NCBI GenBank assembly: GCA_003170135.1
Contig: PMZR01000136.1
Span: 44,582-108,581, forward strand
Length of the DNA: 64,000 bases
From: Acidobacteriota bacterium
GTDB lineage: Bacteria; Acidobacteriota; Vicinamibacteria; Vicinamibacterales; Fen-181
Reading direction: 5' to 3'
Shown: one piece after another, positions 34,669-45,982 of the stretch
Position numbering within the stretch: the stretch's first letter is position 1
Layout of the letters: the number at the start of each line of letters is the position of its first letter
Notes under the pieces: model-generated
The model's input: the letters and a program-made list of their open reading frames with translations, nothing else
The model's database searches: none
Told to the model about the DNA's origin: nothing
Translations under genes and position numbers: made by a program

Positions 34669-36606
34669 ATGTGTGGAATAGCCGGATTCGTTGATCGGGC
34701 GGCCGACCCGGGCCAGCGTAACCGCGATGTCGCGGTCGTGCACCAGATGTGCGCCGCCATCCGACACCGCGGCCCGGACGACGAGGGTTCGCACGTGGAG
34801 CCGGGCGTGGCGCTCGGCATGCGCCGCCTCAGCATCATCGACCTGGTGTCCGGCAGTCAGCCAATCCGCAACGAGGACGGCTCGGTGTGGCTCGTCTTCA
34901 ACGGCGAGGTCTACAACTACCCGCAACTCCGGACCGACCTCGAGGCACGCGGCCATCGGTTCTATACCGAGAGCGACACCGAGACGATCGTGCACGCCTA
35001 CGAGGAGTGGGGCGACCAGGCGATCGCGCGGCTTCGCGGCATGTTCGGGCTGGCACTCTGGGACAGGAACAACCGGCGCCTCATCCTGGCGCGCGACCGC
35101 TCGGGGATCAAGCCGCTTCATTACGCGCTGGTGGGCGACCGGCTGTACTTCGGATCGGAAATCAAGGCGATCCTTGCCGCCGGCGTGCCCCGCGAGCTCG
35201 ACGCCGGGGCGCTCGACCACTACCTGTCGTTCCTGTACACCCCAAGTGACCGCTCGATCTTCCGCGATGTCCAGAAGCTTCCGCCGGGACACCTCCTCGA
35301 GTGGCGCGACGGCCGCGTGAGGGTCTCGAAGTACTGGGAGCTGCCCGGCCGTGAGACCTTCCCGGGGACGGACGCCGAGGCGGCAGAGGCCCTTGGCACG
35401 GTCCTTCGTGACGCCGTTCGCTGCCACATGCTCAGCGACGTGCCGCTCGGCGCGTTTCTCTCGGGCGGCATCGACTCGAGCCTGGTCGTCGGACTCATGG
35501 CCGAAGTTTCCAGCCAGCCCGTGCAGACCTTCTCGATCGGCTTCGACGAGCCGGCCTACGACGAGCTCGAACACGCGCGCGTCGTCGCCCGGCACTTCGG
35601 CACGGACCATCACGAGTACGTCGTCAAGCCGGACGGGCTCGCGATCCTCGACGACCTGGTGTCCCATTTCGACGAGCCCTTCGGCGATTCGTCGGCGATT
35701 CCCACCTGGTACGTGTCGCAGATCGCCAGCCGCCACGTCACGGTCGTTCTGTCGGGCGACGGTGGAGACGAATTGTTCGGCGGCTACGACCGCTACGTCC
35801 CCCATCCGCGCGTGGCGCTGTTCGATCGCGTGCCCGTGCCTGGGCGCTACCGCGCGGCGGCCGCGGCGTGGCCGCGCCTGCCGCACGGCACGCGCGGCAA
35901 GAATTTCCTGCGGCACGTATCGCGCAACGTCGAGGGCCGATACGTCGACGCCATCGCACTCTTCCAGCCCGACGAGAAGGCTGCGCTGCTCAACGCGGAC
36001 GTCCGCCGGACCCTCGGACGATCCGACCCGGATGCGACGCTGCTCGCGCGCTTCGCGCGACTCGGTGACCTGCCCTGGGCCAGCCGGATGATGCACGTCG
36101 ATTTCGAGACCTATCTGCCCGACGATGTGCTCACGAAGGTGGATCGGATGAGCATGGCGCACTCGATCGAAGCGCGCGTGCCACTGCTCGACAACGAGGT
36201 CGTCGAACTGGCGGCGTCGCTTCCTGCGCACATGAAGATCCGCGGCCTCGTGCGCAAGCACGCGCTCAAGGCCGTCGCGCGCACGCTGCTGCCGCCGGCG
36301 ATTCTCGAACGCCCGAAGCAGGGCTTCGGCGTGCCGCTCGGCGTGTGGTTCCGCGGTCATCTGCGCGAGCTCTTCGGCGACGTGCTCCGGTCGGCGAGCA
36401 CGCGGCAGCGCGCCTACTTCGACCGGTCATTCGTCGACAGGATGGTCGATGAGCACCTGGCGGGCCGCCGCGACCATACGATGCGGCTCTGGCAGCTCGT
36501 GATGTTCGAACTGTGGCACCGTCAATACCTCGATCGGCCTGCGCAACCGGCGGCAACGCGCACACCACGGACCACGGTTGAGGTTGGTACTTCTCAGGCC
36601 GGCTGA
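34669..36606 (+). CDS. Asparagine-synthetase-type amidotransferase (first)
   Basis: A 645-residue two-domain enzyme. The N-terminal glutaminase has Cys2 (MCGIAGF), HRGPDDEG, FNGEVYNY and SDTETIVHAYEEWG. The synthetase domain has PP-loop SGGIDSS (265-271), SGDGGDELFGGYDRY and RPKQGFGVPLGVWFR. All key residues are intact. PEP-CTERM EPS loci commonly encode such an amidotransferase. By analogy with O-antigen enzymes it probably amidates a uronic acid carboxyl rather than aspartate. The C-terminal tail (TPRTTVEVGTSQAG) is encoded by repeat-like DNA. The start ATG encodes the Met that must be removed to expose Cys2. Confidence 0.9.
   Translation: MCGIAGFVDRAADPGQRNRDVAVVHQMCAAIRHRGPDDEGSHVEPGVALGMRRLSIIDLVSGSQPIRNEDGSVWLVFNGEVYNYPQLRTDLEARGHRFYTESDTETIVHAYEEWGDQAIARLRGMFGLALWDRNNRRLILARDRSGIKPLHYALVGDRLYFGSEIKAILAAGVPRELDAGALDHYLSFLYTPSDRSIFRDVQKLPPGHLLEWRDGRVRVSKYWELPGRETFPGTDAEAAEALGTVLRDAVRCHMLSDVPLGAFLSGGIDSSLVVGLMAEVSSQPVQTFSIGFDEPAYDELEHARVVARHFGTDHHEYVVKPDGLAILDDLVSHFDEPFGDSSAIPTWYVSQIASRHVTVVLSGDGGDELFGGYDRYVPHPRVALFDRVPVPGRYRAAAAAWPRLPHGTRGKNFLRHVSRNVEGRYVDAIALFQPDEKAALLNADVRRTLGRSDPDATLLARFARLGDLPWASRMMHVDFETYLPDDVLTKVDRMSMAHSIEARVPLLDNEVVELAASLPAHMKIRGLVRKHALKAVARTLLPPAILERPKQGFGVPLGVWFRGHLRELFGDVLRSASTRQRAYFDRSFVDRMVDEHLAGRRDHTMRLWQLVMFELWHRQYLDRPAQPAATRTPRTTVEVGTSQAG
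36564..36577. repeat. Short heptanucleotide duplication at the end of the amidotransferase gene
   Basis: Two perfect copies of ACCACGG, followed by TTGAGGT and TGGTACT, lie inside the last codons of the amidotransferase. It is a weak member of the heptanucleotide class. Confidence 0.35.
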
Positions 36607-36716
36607 GAATTTATTTGCCCGATGTGGGACAGACATTTCCCAGCGCTGCGAAGAATGCCGGAAAAGAGAAGCGCCCGCCGCTCGGTTCCTTCGCCGTGCC
36701 AGCCGTTTCCCGCGTG

Positions 36717-37916
36717 ATGGCGCCGAGGCTGCTGGCACCTTGCTTGCTCATCTGCAACGACGTGGCCCCCTTCCGGATCCCCGTGGCCGTGTTCCTCACC
36801 AGTTTCGACTCCGGAGGAACCGAGCGACAGATGACGGAGCTCATTCGCCGTCTCGATCGACGGCGCTTCGACGTCCACGTGGCCTGTTTCCACCGCAAGG
36901 GCGTGTGGCTGCCGCGCATCGCGAGCCTCGTATCCGAGGTCGCCGAATTTCCCATCCGCAGCTTCCGGTCGCCATCGACGCTCACGCAGTTCGCCGCGTT
37001 CGCGCGCTGGTGCCGCGCGCGCCGCATCGCGGTCGTCCAGGCTGCCGATATCTATGCGAACGCATTCGCGCTGCCCGCCGCCGCTCTGGCGCGCGTGCCC
37101 GTGCGAGTGGGCAGCCGGCGCGAAGTCCACCCGAGCCGGGGCCGCGGCCTGGGCGCAGCCCAGCGATTTGGATACGCCGCCGCGCATCGCATCGTCACCA
37201 ACTCGAGCGCCGGCGCGGCCCGGCTGCAAAGCGAAGGCATCCCGTCCGAGCGCATCGCGATCGTGCGCAACGGGCTCGACCTGGCCGCATTCGGACTCCG
37301 ATCGTCTCCCCCCCGGCAGCGCCGCATCGTGAGTGTCGGAAGGCTCAGGCCCGAGAAGGCCCACGAGGTCCTCCTCGCCGCCATGGCGCTCCTGCGGCCA
37401 TCGTGGCCGTCGGTGAGGCTCCGCCTCGTCGGCGACGGACCACGCGAAGCGGCGCTGCGGCAGCTTGCCGGTGAGCGCGGGCTGCTCGACTGCGTGGAGT
37501 TCCTCGGTCATCGCGACGACGTGCCGGCGATCCTGCGCGACGCGGACGTCTTCGTGCTGCCCTCGCGCACCGAGGCTTCGCCCAACGCCGTGCTGGAGGC
37601 GATGGCCGCAGGGCTGCCCGTCGTCGCCTCGAACGTGGGAGGCATCCCCGAAGCGATCACGCCCGGTGTGACCGGCATGCTCGTCCCGCCCGACGATGCG
37701 AACGCGCTCGCGGGCGCCATCGGGCACCTGTTCGACAACCCGTCGCAGGCGGAGCGGCTCGGCCTCGCCGGCCGGCGTCATGTCGAAGAGCACTACTCGT
37801 TTGGTCGCATGGTCGGCGCGTTCGAGAGCCTGTATCTCGCCGAACTCACCCGGCGAGGCTATCACTTCGTCGCCCCCGGGCTGAACACCGAGGGCCTTCA
37901 AACGGTGACCTTCTGA
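36717..37916 (+). CDS. Glycosyltransferase family 4
   Basis: A 399-residue GT-B enzyme. The N-terminal acceptor domain begins IPVAVFLTSFDSGGTERQMTELIRRL. The donor domain has VSVGRLRPEKAHEVLL and the E-x7-E motif EASPNAVLEAMAAG, with LPVVASNVGGIPEAI following. The frame is open to 36615, but that upstream part is out of keeping with the family. I chose ATG 36717; a GTG at 36762 is a possible alternative. It sits between two amidotransferase genes and resembles the sugar transferases associated with PEP-CTERM systems. Confidence 0.85.
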   Translation: MAPRLLAPCLLICNDVAPFRIPVAVFLTSFDSGGTERQMTELIRRLDRRRFDVHVACFHRKGVWLPRIASLVSEVAEFPIRSFRSPSTLTQFAAFARWCRARRIAVVQAADIYANAFALPAAALARVPVRVGSRREVHPSRGRGLGAAQRFGYAAAHRIVTNSSAGAARLQSEGIPSERIAIVRNGLDLAAFGLRSSPPRQRRIVSVGRLRPEKAHEVLLAAMALLRPSWPSVRLRLVGDGPREAALRQLAGERGLLDCVEFLGHRDDVPAILRDADVFVLPSRTEASPNAVLEAMAAGLPVVASNVGGIPEAITPGVTGMLVPPDDANALAGAIGHLFDNPSQAERLGLAGRRHVEEHYSFGRMVGAFESLYLAELTRRGYHFVAPGLNTEGLQTVTF

Positions 37917-37917
37917 C

Positions 37918-39354
37918 ATGTGCGGCATCACCGGCAAACTGGTCTTCGATCGCAGCGAGCCGATCGGCCGTGACGTCATCTTCGCGATGACGAGCGCGCT
38001 CGGCCACCGCGGGCCCGACGGGTTCGGCCTTCACTTTGCCCCCGGCCTCGGCCTCGGGCATCGTCGCGTTGCCGCCGCCGGTCCAGCCGAACGGCAACCG
38101 CTCGCCAACCAGGACGAGACCGTGTGGGTGGCGCTCGACGGCGAGATCCACAACGCCGAGGGCCTGCGCAGCCAGTTGAAGGCGCACGGCCGGGTCTTCC
38201 GGACAACGAGCGGCGCCGAGGTGATCGTCCAGGGATACGAGCAGTGGGGCGATCTAGTTGTCGGGCGGTTGCGCGGCCCGTTCGCCTTCGCGCTCTGGGA
38301 TGGCCGGCGCAGGCGACTGCTGCTCGGCCGCGACCGGCTCAGTGTCAGGCCGCTGCACTACTCGACGCTCGATGGCCGCGGCGTGGTGTTCGCCTCGGAG
38401 ATCAAGGCGCTGTTCGAAGATCCCCAGGTCGGTCGCGAGTGGGAGCCGGCGGCCATCAGGGAGTACATGACGCTCGGCTGCGTTTTGTCACCCGCCAGCG
38501 TCTTTCGGCGCATCGTGAAGCTGCCCCCGGGTCACCTGCTGACGGCCGAGCACGGCCGGGTCCGCGTCTCGCAGTACTGGGAACTGCCGTTCGCCACCGA
38601 GAGGCGCGAGCGTCCCGAGGGCGAGTACCTCGAGCGCCTCGACGCGCTGTTGCGCGAGGTGGTCGCCACGCACCTTGGCGGCGACACGCCGGCCGGCGTC
38701 ATGCTCTCGCCGGGAGTCTCGTCGGCCGCGGTGGCCAGCTACGCGGTCGAGGTGTCAGCATCGCCGATTGCCACGACGACGGTCGGATTCGACGCGCCGC
38801 CATTCGACGACATCCAGCGCACGCGAGCGCTCGCCCGGCAGATCGGCTCCCGCCACTACACCGACCTCGTGACGCCGGACGTCGCGGACCTGCTCCCTCG
38901 TCTGGTTGACAATCTCCTGACGACGATCGACCGGACGGGCACGGCCGCCTCGCTTCAGATCCGCCTGCCCATGCTCGACCACGAGATCGTCGAATTTGCC
39001 GCGACCGTCCCCTCGTCGCTGAAGGTCCGCGGCCAGACAACCCAGTACCTGCTCGGGCAGCTACTCCAGGCCCGCATGCCACGGCACCTGTTGCGGCCGA
39101 GCGCGCATCCCTTCGAGCCGCTGGCGGCGGCCTGGCTGCGGGGCCCACTGGCCTCGTTGGTGTCCGACCTGCTGCTGAGCGGGCGCTTCCGCCAGCGCGG
39201 GATCTTCGATGCGAAGGCCGTCACGCGAATCTGGCAGCGACACCTGACCGGCCGGAACGACCATCACCGGGAACTATGGGCGCTCCTGATGCTGGAACTC
39301 TGGTTCGAGCGTTTCGTGGACCGCCCTGGCGAGCAACGTCTGCGCGCGGCGTAG
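37918..39354 (+). CDS. Degenerate asparagine-synthetase-like protein, probable pseudoenzyme
   Basis: This 478-residue protein is paralogous to the amidotransferases on both sides but about 170-190 residues shorter. Cys2 and GHRGPDG remain. In the glutaminase half FNGE-IYN has become LDGEIHN and SDTE has become SGAE, so two glutamine-binding positions are changed. In the synthetase half the PP-loop SGGxDSS is SPGVSSA (264-270). About 130 residues containing the DEPFxDSSxxP and SGDGGDELFGGY segments are missing: VDNLLTTIDRTGT runs straight into LQIRLPMLDHE. The frame is intact and codon use is normal, so it is kept as a protein, perhaps as a structural or regulatory partner of an active paralogue. 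Confidence 0.82.
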   Translation: MCGITGKLVFDRSEPIGRDVIFAMTSALGHRGPDGFGLHFAPGLGLGHRRVAAAGPAERQPLANQDETVWVALDGEIHNAEGLRSQLKAHGRVFRTTSGAEVIVQGYEQWGDLVVGRLRGPFAFALWDGRRRRLLLGRDRLSVRPLHYSTLDGRGVVFASEIKALFEDPQVGREWEPAAIREYMTLGCVLSPASVFRRIVKLPPGHLLTAEHGRVRVSQYWELPFATERRERPEGEYLERLDALLREVVATHLGGDTPAGVMLSPGVSSAAVASYAVEVSASPIATTTVGFDAPPFDDIQRTRALARQIGSRHYTDLVTPDVADLLPRLVDNLLTTIDRTGTAASLQIRLPMLDHEIVEFAATVPSSLKVRGQTTQYLLGQLLQARMPRHLLRPSAHPFEPLAAAWLRGPLASLVSDLLLSGRFRQRGIFDAKAVTRIWQRHLTGRNDHHRELWALLMLELWFERFVDRPGEQRLRAA

Positions 39355-39365
39355 GAACCAACGAA

Positions 39366-41372
<2,007 letters not shown>

Positions 41373-41412
41373 CGCCACGCGCATCACCGCCGGCCTTCGC
41401 CGGCTTTCGACG

Positions 41413-42717
41413 ATGAAGATCCTCTGGCTGAACGCGAACCTGCTGCTGCCGCTCGACAAGGGCGGCAAGCTGCGCACCTGGCATCTGATGCGGCACCTCG
41501 CCCCGCGGCACCAGATTACCTACCTGTCCTTCGCCGAACCGGGCGTCCCGCGCGCGCTCGTCGACGGCATGCGGGAGGTGTGCAGTCGCGTCGAAACCGT
41601 GCCGCGCGCCGAGACCGCGAAGGGCAGCCTGGCATTCTACGCCGACGTCCTCCGGTATCTGTTCACCCCGCTGCCATATGCCGTCGCGAAATACCGGTCG
41701 CCGGCGTTCGCCCGACGCGTGCGCGAGTTGCTCGACGCCGAGCGGTTCGACCTCGTACTCTGCGATTTCCTGGTCCCGGCCGTGAACCTGCCGACGGCCC
41801 TTCCGTGCCCCGCCGTCGTCTTCACGCACAACGTCGAAGCGGAGATCTGGCGACGGCACGTGGAGGCCCAGTCGGGCGCGACTGGGCGCCTGCTCTACCG
41901 CGCGCAGTGGCGGCGCATGCTGCGCTTCGAGCGGGACACGCTCGCGCGCTTCGGCCTCGTGCTTGCCGTCTCCGACGCCGATCGGCGCACCTTCGCCCAT
42001 CTGTACGGCGCGCGCGTCCCGGCGCCCGTGTTCGTCGTCAAGACCGGCGTCGACACGGACTATTTCTCGCCCGCGGGGCCGCCCGCCGAGCCGCGCCACC
42101 TGGTGTTCACGGGCTCGATGGACTGGATTCCGAACGAAGACGCGATGCTGTCGTTCGTGCGCGACGTCCTGCCGCGCATCCGCCGGGAGGAACCGGGCGT
42201 GACGCTGAGCATCGTGGGGCGCGCGCCGACCCCGGCGGTGCGGGCGCTCGGGCGCCAGCCAGGCGTCGAGGTCACGGGCAGCGTGGACGACGTGAGGCCG
42301 CACATCGCGCGGGCGGCGGTCTACGTGGTGCCGATTCGCATCGGCGGCGGAACGCGCCTGAAGATTTTCGAAGCGATGGCCATGGGCAAGGCCGTCGTGT
42401 CGACAGAGGTCGGCGCCGAAGGGCTCCCGGTGACGCCGGGCGCCGACATTCTCATCGAGGATTCGCCCGACGGGTTCGCCCGCGCGGTCATCGATCTGCT
42501 CCGCGACGACGCCAGGCGCGCCAGCCTGGAGCGCGCCGCGCGCGCGCTCGTCATGGGCGAATACGACTGGACCGCTGTCGGCCACGAACTGGAACGGGCC
42601 CTCGTCTCGTTTGCGGCCAGGCCGTTCGAGGCGATGCCGGCGGCCGGCGTCTCGGTGCCCCGGCCGCGCTGGTCGCGCCTGGCGGCCCGGTTCCGTCCCT
42701 CGGCGCGACCCACGTAG
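41413..42717 (+). CDS. Glycosyltransferase family 4 (PEP-CTERM-associated sugar transferase type)
   Basis: A 434-residue GT-B enzyme. It opens MKILWLNANLLLPLDKGGKLRTWHLMRHLA, has the acceptor-side FTHNVEAEIWRR and DTDYFSP, and ends with the donor motif IGGGTRLKIFEAMAMGKAVVST. This pattern corresponds to the sugar transferases recorded with PEP-CTERM/EpsH systems. The gene follows the amidotransferase by 40 bases and precedes the AlgD-like dehydrogenase by 45. Confidence 0.87.
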   Translation: MKILWLNANLLLPLDKGGKLRTWHLMRHLAPRHQITYLSFAEPGVPRALVDGMREVCSRVETVPRAETAKGSLAFYADVLRYLFTPLPYAVAKYRSPAFARRVRELLDAERFDLVLCDFLVPAVNLPTALPCPAVVFTHNVEAEIWRRHVEAQSGATGRLLYRAQWRRMLRFERDTLARFGLVLAVSDADRRTFAHLYGARVPAPVFVVKTGVDTDYFSPAGPPAEPRHLVFTGSMDWIPNEDAMLSFVRDVLPRIRREEPGVTLSIVGRAPTPAVRALGRQPGVEVTGSVDDVRPHIARAAVYVVPIRIGGGTRLKIFEAMAMGKAVVSTEVGAEGLPVTPGADILIEDSPDGFARAVIDLLRDDARRASLERAARALVMGEYDWTAVGHELERALVSFAARPFEAMPAAGVSVPRPRWSRLAARFRPSARPT

Positions 42718-42762
42718 GATCCGGCGGCCCGGCCGGACACCAGGATTCGGAAGGCGGCGAAC

Positions 42763-44079
42763 ATGAACATCTCGGTCTTCGGTCTCGGCTACGTGGGCTG
42801 CGTCTCGGCGGCGTCGTTCGCCTCCGACGGCCATCGCGTGATCGGCGTGGATGTGAATCCGCAGAAGGTCGCGACGGTGCAGGCGGGACACACGCCGATC
42901 GTCGAGCCTGGCCTCGACGAGCTCATCCTGCGCGCGGTCGAGCAGGGCCGGCTCACGGCCACCACCAGCACGGCGGAGGCCGTCAACGAGTCCGAGGTCT
43001 CACTGGTCTGCGTCGGCACGCCCAGCCGCAGGAATGGCAGTCTCGACCTGACGTACCTGGTCCGCGTGGCCGAGCAAATCGGCCACGCGCTCTGCACCAA
43101 GCAGACCTATCACGTCGTCGTCGTCCGCAGCACCGTGCTCCCTGGCACGACGCACGAACAGGTGATTCCCGCCCTCGAAGCGGCCTCGGGCAAGAAGTAC
43201 GGCGAGGGGTTTGGCGTCTCGGTCAACCCGGAGTTTTTGCGCGAGGGCACCGCGCTCAACGACTTTCGGAACCCGCCGCTGACGCTGGTCGGTCACAACC
43301 ACGCCGCCGACGCGAGCGGCACGATCGGCCTCTACGCGAACGTGCAGGCGCCGGTGGTGAACACGAGCATCCGCGTCGCCGAGATGATCAAGTACACGAG
43401 CAACACGTGGCACGCCCTGAAGATCACCTTTGCGAACGAGATCGGCAACGTGTGCCGGCGCCTGGGCGTCGACAGCCACGAGGTGATGGACATCTTCTCG
43501 CAGGACCGGAAACTGAACATCTCGCCCTCTTACCTGAAACCCGGCTTCGCCTTCGGCGGATCGTGCCTGCCGAAGGACGTGCGCGCGCTGCAGTACCGGG
43601 CGAAAGAGCTCGACCTCGATCTACCCGTGATCAACTCGATTCTCGACAGCAATCGGCTGCAGATCCAGCACGCGATCGACGAAGTGCTGGAGATCGGCAG
43701 GAAGCGCGTCGGCCTGCTCGGCTTCAGCTTCAAGGCCGGGACGGACGACCTGCGGGAGAGCCCGATCGTCATCCTCGCCGAGGCACTGCTCGGCAAGGGA
43801 CTGCAGGTGCGCATCTACGACCGCAACGTGTCGCTGGCGCGGCTGATCGGCGCAAACAAGGAATACATCGAGGGGCAGATCCCGCACCTGTCGTCGCTGC
43901 TGCGCACCAGTGTCCAGGAGGTTATCGACGAGTCCGACGTGATTGTTGTCGGCAACGCCTCCGCGGAATTTCGCGAGGCGCTCATCGCCTGCCGGTCGGA
44001 CCAGGTGATCATCGACCTGGTGCGGATCCCGGTTGATCGCGCCCAGGTCGCGGCGGAGTATCGGGGCATCTGCTGGTAA
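42763..44079 (+). CDS. algD: Nucleotide-sugar 6-dehydrogenase, GDP-mannose dehydrogenase (AlgD) like
   Basis: A 438-residue enzyme. ISVFGLGYVGCVSAASF is the NAD fold. CVGTPSRRNGSLDLTYL, STVLPGTTHEQV and SVNPEFLREGTAL follow. KPGFAFGGSCLPKDVRAL holds the active-site Cys, and FKAGTDDLRESP and the GICW end agree with AlgD over the whole length. It would make GDP-mannuronate; a UDP-glucose dehydrogenase activity is the alternative and cannot be excluded. No other alginate genes are present, so the product presumably enters this EPS. It is the last gene of the large + strand locus. Confidence 0.8.
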   Translation: MNISVFGLGYVGCVSAASFASDGHRVIGVDVNPQKVATVQAGHTPIVEPGLDELILRAVEQGRLTATTSTAEAVNESEVSLVCVGTPSRRNGSLDLTYLVRVAEQIGHALCTKQTYHVVVVRSTVLPGTTHEQVIPALEAASGKKYGEGFGVSVNPEFLREGTALNDFRNPPLTLVGHNHAADASGTIGLYANVQAPVVNTSIRVAEMIKYTSNTWHALKITFANEIGNVCRRLGVDSHEVMDIFSQDRKLNISPSYLKPGFAFGGSCLPKDVRALQYRAKELDLDLPVINSILDSNRLQIQHAIDEVLEIGRKRVGLLGFSFKAGTDDLRESPIVILAEALLGKGLQVRIYDRNVSLARLIGANKEYIEGQIPHLSSLLRTSVQEVIDESDVIVVGNASAEFREALIACRSDQVIIDLVRIPVDRAQVAAEYRGICW

Positions 44080-44151
44080 ACGGCCATCGGGGGCGGGGCC
44101 ACGGGGACGCGCACAGGTCACCTGCGCACCCACGTCACGCGGCCGTCGCGA

Positions 44152-44157
44152 TAGAAT
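44152..44157 (+). promoter_or_regulatory. -10 hexamer placed for a leaderless mRNA
   Basis: TAGAAT ends six bases before the ATG at 44164, so transcription would begin at about the start codon. No Shine-Dalgarno is visible. The same geometry occurs at 55214 and 59868. Confidence 0.45.
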
Positions 44158-44163
44158 GGCCCC

Positions 44164-44868
44164 ATGACTGCCGTCGCGGCTCCCCGCTTCAGCAACGCCA
44201 CGCTCGCCTTCCTCCGTGCCCTGCGTCGTCACAACGACCGGGACTGGTTCCGCGCGCGCAAGGACGTCTACGAAGCCCACGTCCGCGCTCCGATGGTTGC
44301 CGTCATCGAGCATCTCTCAGCCGACCTGCCCCAGTTCGCGCCGGGCCTCCTCGCGTCGGTGAAGGTGTCGCTGTTCCGGCCGTACCGGGACACTCGGTTC
44401 AGCCCCGACAAGAAGCCGCTCAAGACACACGTGTCGGCGGTGTTTCCGTGGCGCGGCCTCGGGAAGCACGAGGGCGCCGGCCTGTACCTCGAAGTGAACT
44501 GCGAGCGCGTGCTCGTGGCCGGTGGCCTCCACTCGCCGCAGGCACCGCAACTGCTCCGCGTGCGCGAACACCTGGCTGAGCACCATCTGCAGTTCCGGGC
44601 CCTGCTCGAGGCGCCGTCCTTCCGGCGCGCGTACGAACGCCTCCAGGGCGACGCGCTAAGCCGAGTGCCACGCGGGTTCCCGGCCGATCACCCCGCCGCC
44701 GACTATCTCAAGCTGCGGCAGTACGTCGCCTGGCGAGAGTACCCGGCGACGTTCTGCGCGAGCCCGCGCTTCTACTCGACGGTGGCCCGGTTGTTCGAGG
44801 TCCTCGCGCCCGTCATTCGCTTTCTCAACGAACCGCTGGTCGCCGCCGCGCCGCGTTCGATCCGCTGA
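44164..44868 (+). CDS. DUF2461 family protein
   Basis: A 234-residue soluble protein. The family pattern is clear: FLRALRRHNDRDWFRARKDVYEAHVRAPM, then SVKVSLFRPYRDTRFSPDKKPLKTHVSAVF, then GLYLEVNCERVLVAGGLHSP. The function of DUF2461 is not known. It is separated from the EPS locus by 84 bases with its own promoter, so it is probably not part of it. Confidence 0.85.
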   Translation: MTAVAAPRFSNATLAFLRALRRHNDRDWFRARKDVYEAHVRAPMVAVIEHLSADLPQFAPGLLASVKVSLFRPYRDTRFSPDKKPLKTHVSAVFPWRGLGKHEGAGLYLEVNCERVLVAGGLHSPQAPQLLRVREHLAEHHLQFRALLEAPSFRRAYERLQGDALSRVPRGFPADHPAADYLKLRQYVAWREYPATFCASPRFYSTVARLFEVLAPVIRFLNEPLVAAAPRSIR

Positions 44869-44988
44869 CGGCCCGGGCTGCCCATTGCTGGCTGCTCGAC
44901 TTATCCACACTTCCCCAGCGACGTGTTGGCCAGCCGGCATGCCGCGGCCGGCACGCTGCTGCTGCAGGCGTCGGGCGCGTTTCATCAT

Positions 44989-45182
44989 CCGCAGATTCAC
45001 GCGGATTCTCGCCGATGGGCGAGAAACACGCGTCGACGCGCACGACCGCGCTTTGCGGCCCTACGCCACCGGTTTGCCGTGAGCCTGCGCCAGATCCCGC
45101 TTTCGTGCACCGACGCATATGGGGGTCGATCTTCTTCTGCCTGCATCGGCGCAAATCGGCGTAAATCTGCGTGAATCTGCGG
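44989..45182. repeat. Imperfect inverted repeat arms with an inner hairpin, in a 421-base gap
   Basis: The 28-base arm at 44989-45016 matches the reverse complement of 45155-45182 at about 25 positions. Inside the left arm's edge TTCTCGCC-GATG-GGCGAGAA (45006-45025) is a perfect eight-pair hairpin. The arms are built from the unit GATTCACGC/GCGTGAATC. The gap 44869-45289 contains no gene I can support; apart from these repeats and the promoter at its right end I see nothing in it. Confidence 0.6.
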
Positions 45183-45245
45183 CCGGTGCAACTCTGCGTG
45201 AATCTGCGGAGATCTGCGGCTCAAGGCAAATCGGCGGAGTCGGCG
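45143..45245. repeat. Decanucleotide tandem tract (CTGCGTGAAT-like)
   Basis: Roughly ten-base units CGGCGCAAAT, CGGCGTAAAT, CTGCGTGAAT, CTGCGGAGAT recur with one irregular spacer. This is a second class of tandem repeat with a different unit from the heptanucleotides. It lies just upstream of the DUF1175 gene. Confidence 0.6.
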
Positions 45246-45265
45246 CCCGCGATTTGCGTCCACGC

Positions 45266-45282
45266 AATCCGCGGATTACAGT
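45266..45282 (+). promoter_or_regulatory. Palindrome overlapping a -10 hexamer before DUF1175
   Basis: AATCCGCGGATT (45266-45277) is a perfect 12-base palindrome. It runs into TACAGT (45277-45282), which ends seven bases before the ATG at 45290. The palindrome may be a chance product of the repeat unit GCGGATT or an operator. Confidence 0.35.
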
Positions 45283-45289
45283 TCCGGGC

Positions 45290-45982
45290 ATGCGTCGGTT
45301 CGCGCTCGCCACAGCGTTGCTCCTCGTCGGCCTGCCCGTTCTCGGCCAGGTCCGGCTGCAGGACGAAGGTGACCGTGCGACATTCCGCTCCTGGTTCGTG
45401 TTCCTCGCCGATGCCCAGTTCTATCGCACCACTGCTGATGTGACCGATTGCGCGGCGCTCGTCCGCCACGCGTTCCGCGAAGCGCTGCGCGTGCACTCGC
45501 CCGAATGGCTCCGCCAGGCGGTGCTGCCGGTGGCGCCGCCGTTCCCAGACATTCTGCGGCCTCCGCGCCCCCACGGCGACTCGTGGCCGCTCTTCCGGAT
45601 CGATGGGCGCCGCTACGCGGAATTCGCCGACGCCGCCACCATCGTCCGCCTGAACGCACACCTGGTCAGCCGCGATGCGCGCGCCGCCCGCCCAGGGGAT
45701 CTGCTCTTCTTCCACCAGTCCGACGAGCACGCCTCCGACCACCTGATGGTGTTCATCGGCCGGTCCCTCTTCGAGCGTGCAGGCGACGAGTGGGTCGTCT
45801 ATCATACGGGCCCGGAGCATGTCGTCCCGGGGACGGCCGCACACGGACCGCCGTCGTCGCCGTCAGGAGAGGTGCGCAAGGTCCGGATGGCGGACCTGCT
45901 GCAGCATCCTGCGCCCCGCTGGCGGCCGCTCCAGGCCAATGCGCATTTCGTGGGCGTGTTCAGGCTGGCGATCCTATGGTGA
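45290..45982 (+). CDS. yfaT: DUF1175 (YfaT) family secreted protein, NlpC/P60-like in outline
   Basis: A 230-residue protein with a signal peptide (MRRFALATALLLVGLPVLGQ). Its core has Cys54 in DVTDCAALVRHAFREAL and, about 97 residues later, PGDLLFF followed by SDHLMVFIG with His151. That Cys...PGDLLFF...His order is the outline of NlpC/P60 and related amidases, so a peptidase or amidase role is a reasonable inference, not shown. In E. coli yfaT lies beside yfaS, and here too the next gene is a YfaS-like macroglobulin, overlapping by seven bases. No Shine-Dalgarno is evident. Confidence 0.75.
   Translation: MRRFALATALLLVGLPVLGQVRLQDEGDRATFRSWFVFLADAQFYRTTADVTDCAALVRHAFREALRVHSPEWLRQAVLPVAPPFPDILRPPRPHGDSWPLFRIDGRRYAEFADAATIVRLNAHLVSRDARAARPGDLLFFHQSDEHASDHLMVFIGRSLFERAGDEWVVYHTGPEHVVPGTAAHGPPSSPSGEVRKVRMADLLQHPAPRWRPLQANAHFVGVFRLAILW

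Noticed and set aside
36615..36716. Longer N-terminus of the GT4 gene
   Set aside because: The extra 34 residues do not fit the family, whose fold begins at IPVAVFLTSFDSGG.
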